Assembly: GCA_025041195.1 (NCBI GenBank)
Contig: JAKCFM010000001.1
Location: 2,108,001-2,172,000 of the forward strand
Origin: Halobacteriales archaeon YIM A00013
GTDB lineage: Archaea > Halobacteriota > Halobacteria > Halobacteriales > Haloarculaceae
Reading direction: 5' to 3'
Length of the DNA stretch: 64,000 nucleotides
Shown here: piece by piece, positions 52,429 through 60,767 of the stretch
Numbering within the stretch: position 1 is the stretch's first letter
Layout of the letters: the number at the start of each line of letters is the position of its first letter
Program-made: the position numbers and the translations under genes
The notes under the pieces: model-generated
The model's input: the letters and a program-made list of their open reading frames with translations, nothing else
Database searches by the model: none
What the model was told of the DNA's origin: nothing

Positions 52429-53262
52429 ATGGCCGACATTATGACGCTTCCTGAGGGTGACCGACCGATCGAACTGTCTCTGTCACGCGATGAGCTCGAC
52501 GCACACAGGGATCAAATCATCGGCTTCATCGAGTCCGTCGTCGAATCGGCCAACGCAGATGGGGCTGTAATCGGACTGTCCGGTGGAATCGACAGCTCTC
52601 TCACGGCCACGCTTGGGGCGAAGGCACTCGGTCCAGAACGGATCCACGGGCTCGTCCTGCCAAGCGCCGTGAACCCCGACGAGAGCATGAGCGATGCAGA
52701 ACAACTCGCCTCCGGACTCGGCATCGAGTACGATGTGATCGAAATCGGCCCCATCGTCTCTTCGTTTTTCGATGCGTATCCGGCAGGGAAAGACGAGCAG
52801 ACGCCTGCGGGGAACGTTCGCGTGCGGGCGCGTGCGGTGCTGAACTACTTCGTTGCGAACACCGAGAACAAAATCGTGCTCGGAACGGGCAACCGAAGTG
52901 AGGCGTTGACGGGATATTTCACGAAATACGGCGATCAGGCGGTTGACTGCAACCCAATTGGCAATCTCTACAAGCAGCAGGTTCGCCAGCTTGGGGCCCA
53001 TGTCGGTGTCGCCGACGAACTGATCGAAAAGCCACCAAGCGCTGAGATGTGGCACGGCCAGACTGACGCCCAGGAGATGGGCGTGAGTTATGACCTGCTG
53101 GATGCGGTGCTCGCGCTTCATATCGACGGGCCCCTCACTCGACGCGCCACCGTCGAAACGCTGGGTATCGAAGCCGCCGCTGTTGATCGGGTTCGCGAGC
53201 TCTATCACTCTAGTGCGCACAAACGGGTGCTTCCAGCCGCGCCCGAGCCACTCGATCTCTAG
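52429..53262 (+). CDS. nadE: NAD+ synthetase
   Basis: A 277-residue ammonia-dependent NAD synthetase, which amidates deamido-NAD with ATP. The PP-loop is LSGGIDSSLTATL (from residue 50), followed by LPSAVNPDESMSDAEQLAS, VLGTGNRSEALTGYFTKYGD and YKQQVRQLGAHVGV. Absence of a glutaminase domain means free ammonia is used. The stop shares CTAG with the convergent enoyl-CoA hydratase-like gene. Confidence 0.93.
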   Translation: MADIMTLPEGDRPIELSLSRDELDAHRDQIIGFIESVVESANADGAVIGLSGGIDSSLTATLGAKALGPERIHGLVLPSAVNPDESMSDAEQLASGLGIEYDVIEIGPIVSSFFDAYPAGKDEQTPAGNVRVRARAVLNYFVANTENKIVLGTGNRSEALTGYFTKYGDQAVDCNPIGNLYKQQVRQLGAHVGVADELIEKPPSAEMWHGQTDAQEMGVSYDLLDAVLALHIDGPLTRRATVETLGIEAAAVDRVRELYHSSAHKRVLPAAPEPLDL

Positions 53263-53984
53263 CGATGCAGTTGCCCAAGCGAGCTTGCGTGCTCTGCAAC
53301 AAGTGACGCGAACGCGTTCGCTTCACGCTCGTGCTGTCGTGAGCGATCAGTCGGTCGTGAATGGGCGAGCAACGAATAGATGTGTTCGAGCGTCGCCCGA
53401 TCATGGGCGCCAATTTCTGCAACGACGGCTGCTGGATCGTCGGTGACACGGGAGAGGAGTCCAATCGAGCGCGCCGCCTCGGCCCCGATAGTGCGGCCAG
53501 AGAGCGCCAGATCGAACGCCTGTGTCTGGCCGACGAGTTCGATGAGTCTCTGTGTACCACCCCAGGCGCCAAACAGCCCGAATTTGACGCCCGGTTCGCC
53601 AAACGTTGCTCTTGGAGTTCCAACCCGAAGATCACACGCCAGGGCGAGTTCCATGCCACCACCGCGTGCGGGGCCATCGATCGTACAGACTATGATCGTG
53701 TCGCTCCGTTCGATCGCCGCACAGAGCTGTTGCCCCGCTCTGGCGAACTGGTAGGCCGGCTCGGTGTCACCCGCCGCGGCCGCACTGGCGAGCGTCTGAA
53801 TCGTCTCGAAATCGGCGCCCGCGGAAAATGCCGACCCAGCACCACGGAGTCGAACGACTGGCAGCGGGGATTCCGTGATCGCATCAGCGAGCGACTCAAG
53901 TGCAGCGGGTGTGAGTGCGTTTCGTTTCTCTTCTCGACAGAGCGTAACCGTCCTGACTGGTCCGTCGTCGTCCGTCTGAATCAC
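53259..53984 (-). CDS. Enoyl-CoA hydratase/isomerase family protein
   Basis: A 241-residue crotonase-fold protein. The oxyanion-hole motifs are AGSAFSAGADFETIQ and GPARGGGMELALACDLRVGT. The first catalytic Glu (in GGGMELA) is present. At the position of the second (usually FGQPEI) the sequence is FGEPGVKFGLFGAWGG, so the standard hydratase Glu is missing, and another crotonase reaction (isomerase, hydrolase) is possible. GTG at 53984 gives a normal N-terminus (VIQTDDDGPVRTVTL). The longer reading would overlap the divergent gene at 54037. Confidence 0.82.
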   Translation of the reverse strand: MIQTDDDGPVRTVTLCREEKRNALTPAALESLADAITESPLPVVRLRGAGSAFSAGADFETIQTLASAAAAGDTEPAYQFARAGQQLCAAIERSDTIIVCTIDGPARGGGMELALACDLRVGTPRATFGEPGVKFGLFGAWGGTQRLIELVGQTQAFDLALSGRTIGAEAARSIGLLSRVTDDPAAVVAEIGAHDRATLEHIYSLLAHSRPTDRSRQHEREANAFASLVAEHASSLGQLHR

Positions 53985-54036
53985 GTCTGAACGTGAGTCC
54001 AAAGGTCTTTGCCCATTGCGAATCAAATTTTCGCTG

Positions 54037-54690
54037 ATGGACGAAGCCGCTGCTGTGCGTAGCGCCGCGAGGGCGACGGTTGAGGATGTCGAGCCCGAGC
54101 GCCTCCGGAGTTCCCTGCTGGGCTTCATTGATTCAACCTCGTTGACGCCCGGTGTAGTGGCGTTGCTCACCGCACGTCTCTGTTCGAATCCCGATGGCGA
54201 TCATGAGCGACCGGCCGCGGGCGTGCAGTTGATCTATAACGGACTCCGCCTCACGAAAGAACTGGCTCATACGGAGCCGTGGCTGACCGATACCCATCGA
54301 GAGCGAGGAAATATGGAGATTCTGGTGGCCGACGTGCTGGTGGCACGCGGGTTTTCGTTGCTTTCGCACACCAGTGCCGGCACCGCTGCCGTTGATGTCG
54401 TCCGATCGTTTGGCCAGAATGAAGCCGACGCGTTCGACGCAGAGCACACGACGCCAGAAGCAACAGAGCGCGCGCTCAAACGCGACGTGCTCGAACTCGC
54501 CCTGATCACTGGGACGACCGTCGTCGATGAGGTACAATCGGCTGGAATGCATGCGGATCTCCAACGCATCGCCGCTGATCTCGTCGACTCCTGTGATGGC
54601 TCCGGCTTTCCCGCCCCGGATACGTTTCTCTCGAACGGCGTTGCCGATCGGCTGACCCAATCGGTCGCCGGCGCGTCCGTGGATTCGTGA
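54037..54690 (+). CDS. DUF7114-like helical protein
   Basis: A 217-residue, mostly alpha-helical haloarchaeal protein starting MDEAAAVRSAARATVEDVEP. The segment GVQLIYNGLRLTKELAHTEP, followed by MEILVADVLVARGFSLLSHT, resembles isoprenyl-synthase-fold helices, but the Asp-rich DDxxD motifs are absent, so catalysis of that type is not expected. The DUF7114 name is a recollection of a haloarchaeal family with this layout. It lies upstream of tRNA-Thr. Confidence 0.6.
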   Translation: MDEAAAVRSAARATVEDVEPERLRSSLLGFIDSTSLTPGVVALLTARLCSNPDGDHERPAAGVQLIYNGLRLTKELAHTEPWLTDTHRERGNMEILVADVLVARGFSLLSHTSAGTAAVDVVRSFGQNEADAFDAEHTTPEATERALKRDVLELALITGTTVVDEVQSAGMHADLQRIAADLVDSCDGSGFPAPDTFLSNGVADRLTQSVAGASVDS

Positions 54691-54749
54691 ATCGAAACGC
54701 CTAAAGACAGATCACGAATAACTGTGTGTACGGACGCAGAACACAGCCT

Positions 54750-54821
54750 GCCTGGGTAGCTTAGCGGTAAAGCGCGTCCTTGGTAAGGACGAGAGCCCGG
54801 GTTCAAATCCCGGCCTAGGCT
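54750..54821 (+). tRNA. tRNA-Thr (GGT)
   Basis: The acceptor stem GCCTGGG pairs with CCTAGGC (one G-T pair), the D arm is GCTTAGCGGTAAAGC, the anticodon arm CGTCC-TTGGTAA-GGACG gives GGT, and the T arm is CCGGGTTCAAATCCCGG. No intron and no encoded CCA. Confidence 0.95.
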
Positions 54822-54968
54822 GTCACTTCCATCTACTGCATTTACGTCGTGTGATGGTTTTTGAATTAGTTGATCGGTGTCTTCACCTAGCTACACCGGA
54901 GTCAATTAGTCAATAACCGGTTTTGTGTATACGGTACGACATCGTGACAATAGGTGGACGAGAACTGG

Positions 54969-55424
54969 TTATCCAGGATTCGAGTCCGTCACGTTCCACG
55001 TGTAGATGCTTTCGGCACAGTAGTTCAACACGAGACTACAGCCGATGCCGATCAGATTCGCGATCGTCGGCCAGAGATCAGCACCGTTCACGACGACGGT
55101 GATCGTCGTCTTCGTCGTGAGTACCCAGAGGATCACGAACGCGACCGAGAGCCCACCGATTCTGACGAGATGCGATCGACACCACCGACGACAGACGGCA
55201 AGCGGTGACGAGGGGGCATCGCTGGCGAACGTGATCCGATCGTTCAACAGAAACATGAGCGAAATCGACAGCTCCGCACCAAGCCCTTTCGCGAGGAGGG
55301 GCGCGAGTCCACCCAGCGTGGTAACAACCAGCACGACGGCTGTCTCGGCGAGCGCACCGACGACGCCAACGGAAACGAACTGTCCAATCCGCCGGACCGA
55401 AAGCAGCGGTCCAAACCGACCCAC
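54969..55424 (-). CDS. GtrA-family membrane protein
   Basis: A 151-residue four-helix GtrA protein, thought to move lipid-linked sugars across the membrane. It starts MGRFGPLLSVRRIGQFVSVG, with helices around 15-30, 40-60, 85-105 and 120-140, and the conserved ELSISLMFLLNDRITF and SLVLNYCAESIYTW. The second is the usual NYxxxxxxvF ending. It follows the glycosyltransferase gene by 2 bases, the standard pairing. Confidence 0.85.
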   Translation of the reverse strand: MGRFGPLLSVRRIGQFVSVGVVGALAETAVVLVVTTLGGLAPLLAKGLGAELSISLMFLLNDRITFASDAPSSPLAVCRRWCRSHLVRIGGLSVAFVILWVLTTKTTITVVVNGADLWPTIANLIGIGCSLVLNYCAESIYTWNVTDSNPG

Positions 55425-55426
55425 AG

Positions 55427-56200
55427 TCAGTCACCGCCCGTCGAATCCGTCGGCGAAACGTTCGATTCGATCGGTTCATCGTCAGCCACAGAGTCATCGA
55501 TCGTGTTGAGTCGGCGCCGGATTGCAAACAGCGCCGTTCCCATCTCATAGGTGGCACCCAGTGGATCGACCGTCGAGCCGGGCTGGTCGTTCCAGCGAAC
55601 TGGCACCTCACGATGAGTTATGCCGAGGTATCCCGCCAGTCCAAGCAGCTCAAGGTCCCACGCGAAGCCGGTTTCCGTGATCGACGGCCGAATTCGCTCC
55701 CACGCGTCCGCAGTCAGCGCCTTGGCGCCACACTGGTAATCGTAAACACTGATTGGCAACAGCTGACGGGCAAGCCAGGCGAATGAGTCACCCAGCCGTC
55801 GACGGAAACGCGTCTGATGCGATTCGATCGTTGCTGCTGGGTGTCGGCGAGAGCCGATCGATAGCTCAACCGAGCCGTCGCGAACCGGCGCCACCACGGC
55901 GTCAATCGATGCCGATGGGGTCGCTCCATCTGCGTCCGCAAACGCCAGAATGTCCGTCTCCAACGAGTCAAACCCATTCGTGATAGCCTGTCCCTTCCCC
56001 CGACGGTTCCGAACGACGGTGTGACTGTCAGGCGCGTTGAGTACTCCCGCCGGTGGCCCATCTGGGGCGTCAAGCTCAACGTGAACCACGTCGGCCACCC
56101 CGGCCTGAAGATCCTGCACGTACGACGACAGCAACTCGTAATTCGGGTCGAAGGCAGGGATCACAACGCCAACAGTAGGAGATCGCTCTGAGAGAGACAC
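55427..56200 (-). CDS. Glycosyltransferase family 2, DPM1/DPG-like
   Basis: A 257-residue GT2 enzyme, probably a polyprenyl-phosphate glycosyltransferase. The GT-A fold shows TVGVVIPAFDPNYELLSSYV, NRRGKGQAITNGFDSLETDI, LAFADADGATPSASIDAVV (DxD) and YDYQCGAKALTADAWERI, with FAWDLELLGLAGYLGITHRE VPVRW as the acceptor side. It works with the GtrA protein next to it and likely feeds protein or lipid glycosylation. The start is GTG at 56200. Confidence 0.86.
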   Translation of the reverse strand: MSLSERSPTVGVVIPAFDPNYELLSSYVQDLQAGVADVVHVELDAPDGPPAGVLNAPDSHTVVRNRRGKGQAITNGFDSLETDILAFADADGATPSASIDAVVAPVRDGSVELSIGSRRHPAATIESHQTRFRRRLGDSFAWLARQLLPISVYDYQCGAKALTADAWERIRPSITETGFAWDLELLGLAGYLGITHREVPVRWNDQPGSTVDPLGATYEMGTALFAIRRRLNTIDDSVADDEPIESNVSPTDSTGGD

Positions 56201-56305
56201 GGGTTACATCGATTTGTTTCCATTTCAACTAAAAAATTTCTACTTGGGTTCACGCAACGCGAGATCACCAGAGCGGTTTTAGTGTGCATTCCCCTGTCAG
56301 CACAC

Positions 56306-57451
56306 ATGCGAACCGTCGATATTGACGATTTTACTGTAGGTACAGGCCACCAGCCACGGGTTATGGGGGTGTTGAACATGTCGGTCGAATCGAACTGGGC
56401 ACCAAACGTTGCGGCGGCGTCGGCCGACGCAGCTACACTGGCACAGGAATCGCTCATCGACAACGGCGCTGACATCGTCGATATCGGCTTACAGTCGGCC
56501 AATCCGAAAAACGACTGGCAGCCGGTGGCAGTCGAACTCGATCGGCTCGCAAACGCATTGGAGGTGCTCGATCAGATCGGTCACGATGCGGCCGCATTTT
56601 CGATCGAAACGCGCTACAGCGAGGTGGCTGATCGGGCACTTGCTGGTGGTTTCGATCTGGTGAACGACGTGTGTGGGTTTGCGGACCCCGAAATGCGCAG
56701 CGTCTGTGACGCACACGACGCGCCGGTGGTGAAAATGGCGAGTCCGCCATCAGTCAAACTGCCAGGGCATCTCAAAACGATCGATGACGTGTTTGAGGCC
56801 CTCGAACGGGGGGGCTTCACCGAGAAGACAATTCTCGATCCGGCGTTTGGTGGCTGGTATGATGGGCGAACCGACGAGGATAACTGGGAGATGTTCCGCC
56901 GACTGCGGGAGTTTCGGGCGTTTGGCCGACCGTTGCTCACGGCGACAAATCGTGAGGACTTTCTCGGCACGCTTGCCGGAAAACTCGACAACGAACAGCA
57001 GCTGTTCGTCAGTCTCGCGGCTGCGACACTCGAAGTTGACCGCGGCGTCGACATCATTCGAACGCATGACGTGCCTGAAACTGTTGACGTCGTCGCAGTC
57101 GCTCACGAACTCCGGTCAGAACGCGTCGAAGCCGATGATCCACGCATCGTCGAACTCCAACAGCTCTCACGCCGTGCGCTAGAACGGTTCGAATCACGGG
57201 CGGGTGTCGAGCACGGAACGCTTTCTGACACCGCCCAGTACTGCTTCCAACTTGCGGGACTGACCGACGACTCACGCAGGGGATTGCGCCAGACCATCCG
57301 AGAAACCGACGCCACCGTGCTCTCATTGGGGGAATCGGACGTTCTCGTTGGAAATCACGACGCGCTACGAGCGGCCATCGATTCGCTCGAATCGGCCAGA
57401 TACGTCCCAGAATCGCTCGTGGGCGCCATCCGTCGGGCGCTCATTCGCTAG
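56306..57451 (+). CDS. Dihydropteroate synthase-like protein, divergent
   Basis: A 381-residue protein on the DHPS TIM-barrel. Recognisable parts are RVMGVLNMSVESNW, ADIVDIGLQSANP, GGFDLVNDVCGF, VVKMASPP, KTILDPAFGGWYDGRTDEDN, PLLTATNREDFLG and VDIIRTHDVPETVDVVAVAH. Pterin-site signatures differ from true DHPS: the GGESTRPG loop is GLQSANPK and the SRKSF lysine motif is TNREDF. It may therefore be a folate-pathway enzyme of relaxed type or a paralogue with another substrate. The C-terminal 100 residues are an extension not found in bacterial DHPS. ATG at 56306. Confidence 0.7.
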   Translation: MRTVDIDDFTVGTGHQPRVMGVLNMSVESNWAPNVAAASADAATLAQESLIDNGADIVDIGLQSANPKNDWQPVAVELDRLANALEVLDQIGHDAAAFSIETRYSEVADRALAGGFDLVNDVCGFADPEMRSVCDAHDAPVVKMASPPSVKLPGHLKTIDDVFEALERGGFTEKTILDPAFGGWYDGRTDEDNWEMFRRLREFRAFGRPLLTATNREDFLGTLAGKLDNEQQLFVSLAAATLEVDRGVDIIRTHDVPETVDVVAVAHELRSERVEADDPRIVELQQLSRRALERFESRAGVEHGTLSDTAQYCFQLAGLTDDSRRGLRQTIRETDATVLSLGESDVLVGNHDALRAAIDSLESARYVPESLVGAIRRALIR

Positions 57452-57697
57452 GTCGGTGTCCGATCGAGTCAACCGACATCCTTCAGAGTGTGGGAACCAC
57501 AGCACCGCCCCGCCACAAAAAATTTCGTGAATGTGTCCGCTGTGGCAGATCGCACAACGAAGCGGAGTCGCACGGTCGACCCAGGAGAGAGGCTGATTCC
57601 GTTGATTTCGCCGCTCAGAAAAGTCCATCCTCATCATTCATTCACAATTACAAGGGAATAACGGCAGAATTTTTAGCCTGACGACGGAACTTTTGGT
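57452..57697. other. Intergenic region upstream of icd
   Basis: About 245 bases with no gene. A T-rich GAATTTTTAGCC at 57668-57679 is about 25 bases before the icd ATG and probably acts as its TATA element. Confidence 0.4.
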
Positions 57698-58966
57698 ATG
57701 GCTTCCGGTTACGATAGAGTTGAAGTTCCAGAGGACGGTGCACCCATCGAGGTCGTAGACCCGGCGACCGACGAGCTCGATGTTCCTGACAACCCAATTA
57801 TTCCAATCATTTACGGCGATGGCATCGGAAGCGATGTCGGACCCGCAGCCCAGACGGTCCTGCAGGCCGCTGCCGAGGCGACCGGCCGTAAGATTCATTG
57901 GATGCGTCTGTACGCCGGCGAGTCGGCACGTGAGAAATACGACGAGAACCTCCCAGCCGACACGGTTGAGGCGATGAATGAGTTCACGGTCTCGATCAAA
58001 GGGCCACTGACGACGCCGGTCGGCGCTGGCTTTCGGAGTCTCAATGTCGCGCTTCGCAAGAAGCTCGACCTGTACACGAATATGCGGCCAACGTTCCATC
58101 TGGATGGCGTTCCGTCACCAGTCTCGCGTCCAGAGCAGATGGATATGGTGACGTTCCGTGAGAACACTGAGGACGTTTACGCCGGTATTGAGTGGGAATC
58201 TGGCTCCGAGGGCGTCAAAAAAGTCCGAGAGTTCGTCGAATCCGAGATGGGCTACGACGATACGATGCATGATGGCCCAATCGGCATTGGCATCAAACCA
58301 ATCAGCGAGTTCGGAACCAAACGACTCGTCCGCAAGGCGATCGACTACGCACTCGAACACGACCGCGATTCGGTGACGCTTGTCCACAAGGGCAACATCA
58401 TGAAGTTCACCGAAGGTGCGTTCCGTGACTGGGGCTATGAGGTTGCAGAAGAGGAGTACGGCGATGAGGTCATCACCGAGGATACGCTCTGGGAAGAGCG
58501 CGACGGCGAACCACCAGAGGACGCCGTCGTTGTCAATGACCGCATTGCAGACAACATGCTCCAGCAGGTGCTCACGCGCACGTCACAGTACGATGTGCTT
58601 GCACTCCCGAACCTCAACGGCGATTACCTCTCGGATGCGTGTGGTGCACAGATTGGCGGCCTCGGCATCGCCCCTGGTGCAAACATCGGCGATGGCCTGT
58701 TCCTCGCCGAACCGGTCCACGGAAGTGCCCCGAAATACGCCGGACAGGACAAAGTCAATCCGTCGGCAATGATCCTCTCGGGCCGCATCATGCTCGAATA
58801 TTTGGGCTGGCACGACGCCGCAGAACTCGTCCGCGACGCGCTCGAAGAGACGATCTCCGCAAAACAGGTCACCTACGACATCGAACGCCAGATCAGCGGC
58901 GGCACAAAGCTTTCGACCAGCGACTTCGCTGGAAAAGTTGCCGAAACGATCCACGACCTGGCCTAA
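57698..58966 (+). CDS. icd: Isocitrate dehydrogenase (NADP-type)
   Basis: A 422-residue TCA-cycle enzyme that oxidises isocitrate to 2-oxoglutarate. Signatures are IPIIYGDGIGSDVGPAAQTV, KGPLTTPVGAGFRSLNVALR (phosphate-site Ser), NMRPTFHLDGVPSPVSRPEQ, VTFRENTEDVYAGIEW, TLVHKGNIMKFTEGAFRDWG, and NLNGDYLSDACGAQIGGLGI, followed by EPVHGSAPKYAGQDKVNPSA. Length and motifs match haloarchaeal Icd. With isocitrate lyase 1.8 kb away, it defines the branch point between TCA and glyoxylate routes. Confidence 0.95.
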   Translation: MASGYDRVEVPEDGAPIEVVDPATDELDVPDNPIIPIIYGDGIGSDVGPAAQTVLQAAAEATGRKIHWMRLYAGESAREKYDENLPADTVEAMNEFTVSIKGPLTTPVGAGFRSLNVALRKKLDLYTNMRPTFHLDGVPSPVSRPEQMDMVTFRENTEDVYAGIEWESGSEGVKKVREFVESEMGYDDTMHDGPIGIGIKPISEFGTKRLVRKAIDYALEHDRDSVTLVHKGNIMKFTEGAFRDWGYEVAEEEYGDEVITEDTLWEERDGEPPEDAVVVNDRIADNMLQQVLTRTSQYDVLALPNLNGDYLSDACGAQIGGLGIAPGANIGDGLFLAEPVHGSAPKYAGQDKVNPSAMILSGRIMLEYLGWHDAAELVRDALEETISAKQVTYDIERQISGGTKLSTSDFAGKVAETIHDLA

Positions 58967-59022
58967 ACGGTCGATACGGCTCACGGTTGATTACTGCGAA
59001 AATTTTTGACAGGGCTGATCGA

Positions 59023-59790
59023 TCAGTTCGAGGTCGACGATTTCGCTTCTTCAAGCCACTCCGGTGGCGACACAGTGGTATTACCGACTTTTGAGATTCG
59101 ATACGTTACTTCGGCCTGCTGGTCACCGCCATCGTAGCTAAACTGGAGCCGCAGTGACCGAACCACGCCGTCGGGCGAGACAAGCATCGTCCCGTTTTTG
59201 AGCGTGGTGTCCGGCACGTCACCGGTGAGGTTCTGGGGCATAATTTCGCCGGAATCATCGTAGCTCGTCACGTTGAACTCCCGGTACGTCGTTCCATCGA
59301 TATCTCTGGTGTCGGTTGCCGTCACATTCAGTGACTCCATCCACTCTTTCATGTCGGTCGTGTTCGTGTTGTTTGCCACCAGCCGGTCGAACGAGCGTTC
59401 GGAGGTGTTGTACTGGGTGCCAAAAATCCCGAGCGAGGCCTTCTCGTACAGCGTCGACCCGTTCTGGTACTCCTCGTACGCGAGTACCTGTGAGTCATCA
59501 CGCTCGACGGCCGCCGTGCTGAGCCCCCGTTCGTTCGCCATATCGAACTGTGAGGTCATCTCAACGGAGGTTCGATTCGGTAGGCCACCAAAGGTTATCT
59601 CCATCGTGAAGCTATCCGAATTGTTGAGCACCTGGTAGTGATCCGACGCCGCCGTCTGTGGATCAGTGATGCCGGACTCGTTGTAGCCGTCAGGATACTC
59701 CGGGCCGGAGGAAAGTGGATTCATCGACGAACAGCCAGCAACTGAGACGAGCACCACCACCCCGAGGACCAATTTCCATCGTCTAGACAT
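59023..59790 (-). CDS. Haloarchaeal lipoprotein, DUF7537-like
   Basis: A 255-residue lipoprotein with lipobox VVVLVSVAGC (Cys20), then DHYQVLNNSDSFTMEITFGG and a long beta-rich domain (VRSLRLQFSYDGGDQQAEVT), a LolA/LppX-like half-barrel pattern. Many N-x-S/T sites suggest N-glycosylation. It matches the haloarchaeal family I know as DUF7537. Function unknown; possibly lipid or envelope related. Confidence 0.75.
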   Translation of the reverse strand: MSRRWKLVLGVVVLVSVAGCSSMNPLSSGPEYPDGYNESGITDPQTAASDHYQVLNNSDSFTMEITFGGLPNRTSVEMTSQFDMANERGLSTAAVERDDSQVLAYEEYQNGSTLYEKASLGIFGTQYNTSERSFDRLVANNTNTTDMKEWMESLNVTATDTRDIDGTTYREFNVTSYDDSGEIMPQNLTGDVPDTTLKNGTMLVSPDGVVRSLRLQFSYDGGDQQAEVTYRISKVGNTTVSPPEWLEEAKSSTSN

Positions 59791-59905
59791 ACATGCAGTT
59801 CGTCACCAGTTGTTGCTGTATATCTTTTGATTTTATGCACCCGTTTGCGGCCATGGATGGCACGATGGGGAACCGTTTATATCCACCCTTACGCTACCAA
59901 CAATC

Positions 59906-60421
59906 ATGTACAGCGTCGTCGGCTGCCCCGAATGTGAAGCGATCACGGTCGTTGCCGACCGCCCAGAAACGACGGGCTGTCCACGATGTCGGAAGCGACT
60001 CACGTTCGAAGATCTCAGGGTGATCTACCAATCCGACAACGCCGATGAAGCCAGAGAGATCCGCGGCCGGTTGCTCGCAGATCGGTCCGGTCACGCCGAC
60101 GCGTTCGAATCCGTCGATTCCTTTGCGGCGCTTGAAACGGAGATCGAAGACGCCGGACTCGCAGCAAAAGCGTATCGACAGCTCGCTGGAGGGGGAAACA
60201 CGTCTCCAACCCCAGCCACAGCCCGTACCGAGAGCGGATCAGGAAATCGAACCGAGCGGGTCAAAAACGCGATCCGGTCGCTGGAGCAACCGACCCGCGA
60301 GGCAATCATCGAACACGCCACCGAAAACGGAGTTCCTACGGACGCCGCCGCGTCAATTCTTGAGAAACTTCGCCAAAACGGCGAACTGACCGTCACCGAC
60401 GGCGCGTATCGATTGCTCTGA
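59906..60421 (+). CDS. DUF5817-like zinc-ribbon/winged-helix protein
   Basis: A 171-residue protein. The N-terminus is a zinc ribbon (VGCPECEAITVVADRPETTG, CPRCRKRLTF). A helical middle (DEAREIRGRLLADRSGHADA, ALETEIEDAGLAAKAYRQLA) leads to a C-terminal winged helix (EAIIEHATENGVPTDAAASI, LEKLRQNGELTVTDGAYRLL). The same layout is known in the haloarchaeal DUF5817 family. It may bind DNA; the target is unknown. Confidence 0.78.
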   Translation: MYSVVGCPECEAITVVADRPETTGCPRCRKRLTFEDLRVIYQSDNADEAREIRGRLLADRSGHADAFESVDSFAALETEIEDAGLAAKAYRQLAGGGNTSPTPATARTESGSGNRTERVKNAIRSLEQPTREAIIEHATENGVPTDAAASILEKLRQNGELTVTDGAYRLL

Positions 60422-60767
60422 ACCACAACTCGATATGAGTCGGGGTGCATCCAGACGGCCTGTGGGAGGGTTCCCCACCGCATAGAACAACGAACAGAAA
60501 CCACCCCCTTCCTTGCTGATTTCACGCTCATTCCAGAATTCTGATACAGGTGATTCGACTGCCCGCTTGCGATTATCCTCGGTCGGTCGCCTGCTAGATA
60601 CTCACACTCCCTTTAATCCTATCACTGCATATTGAGGCTCCAAAGCCATTAAAGAATATTATCATTATAAATCATAACAGTTTTTACTGCTGCAATGGCA
60701 TCGATGAACGCGCACAACGGTACGATGGCCCCGGTGATCCGGCGGGAGAACTCCGGATCAGGTAACC
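60422..60767. other. Leader region of aceA
   Basis: About 345 bases. The first 200 hold nothing recognisable. A TATA-like ATTATAAATCATAAC at 60662-60676 would give an mRNA start near 60700 and a 5' leader of about 70 bases, unusual in a genome of mostly leaderless genes. The leader ends in the hairpin at 60735-60760. Confidence 0.5.
60735..60760 (+). promoter_or_regulatory. Stem-loop just before the aceA start codon
   Basis: TGATCCGG (60735-60742) pairs perfectly with CCGGATCA (60753-60760) across a 10-base loop CGGGAGAACT, 7 bases before the ATG at 60768. It could hold back ribosome entry on the leadered mRNA, or be a DNA palindrome bound by a regulator. Confidence 0.5.
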
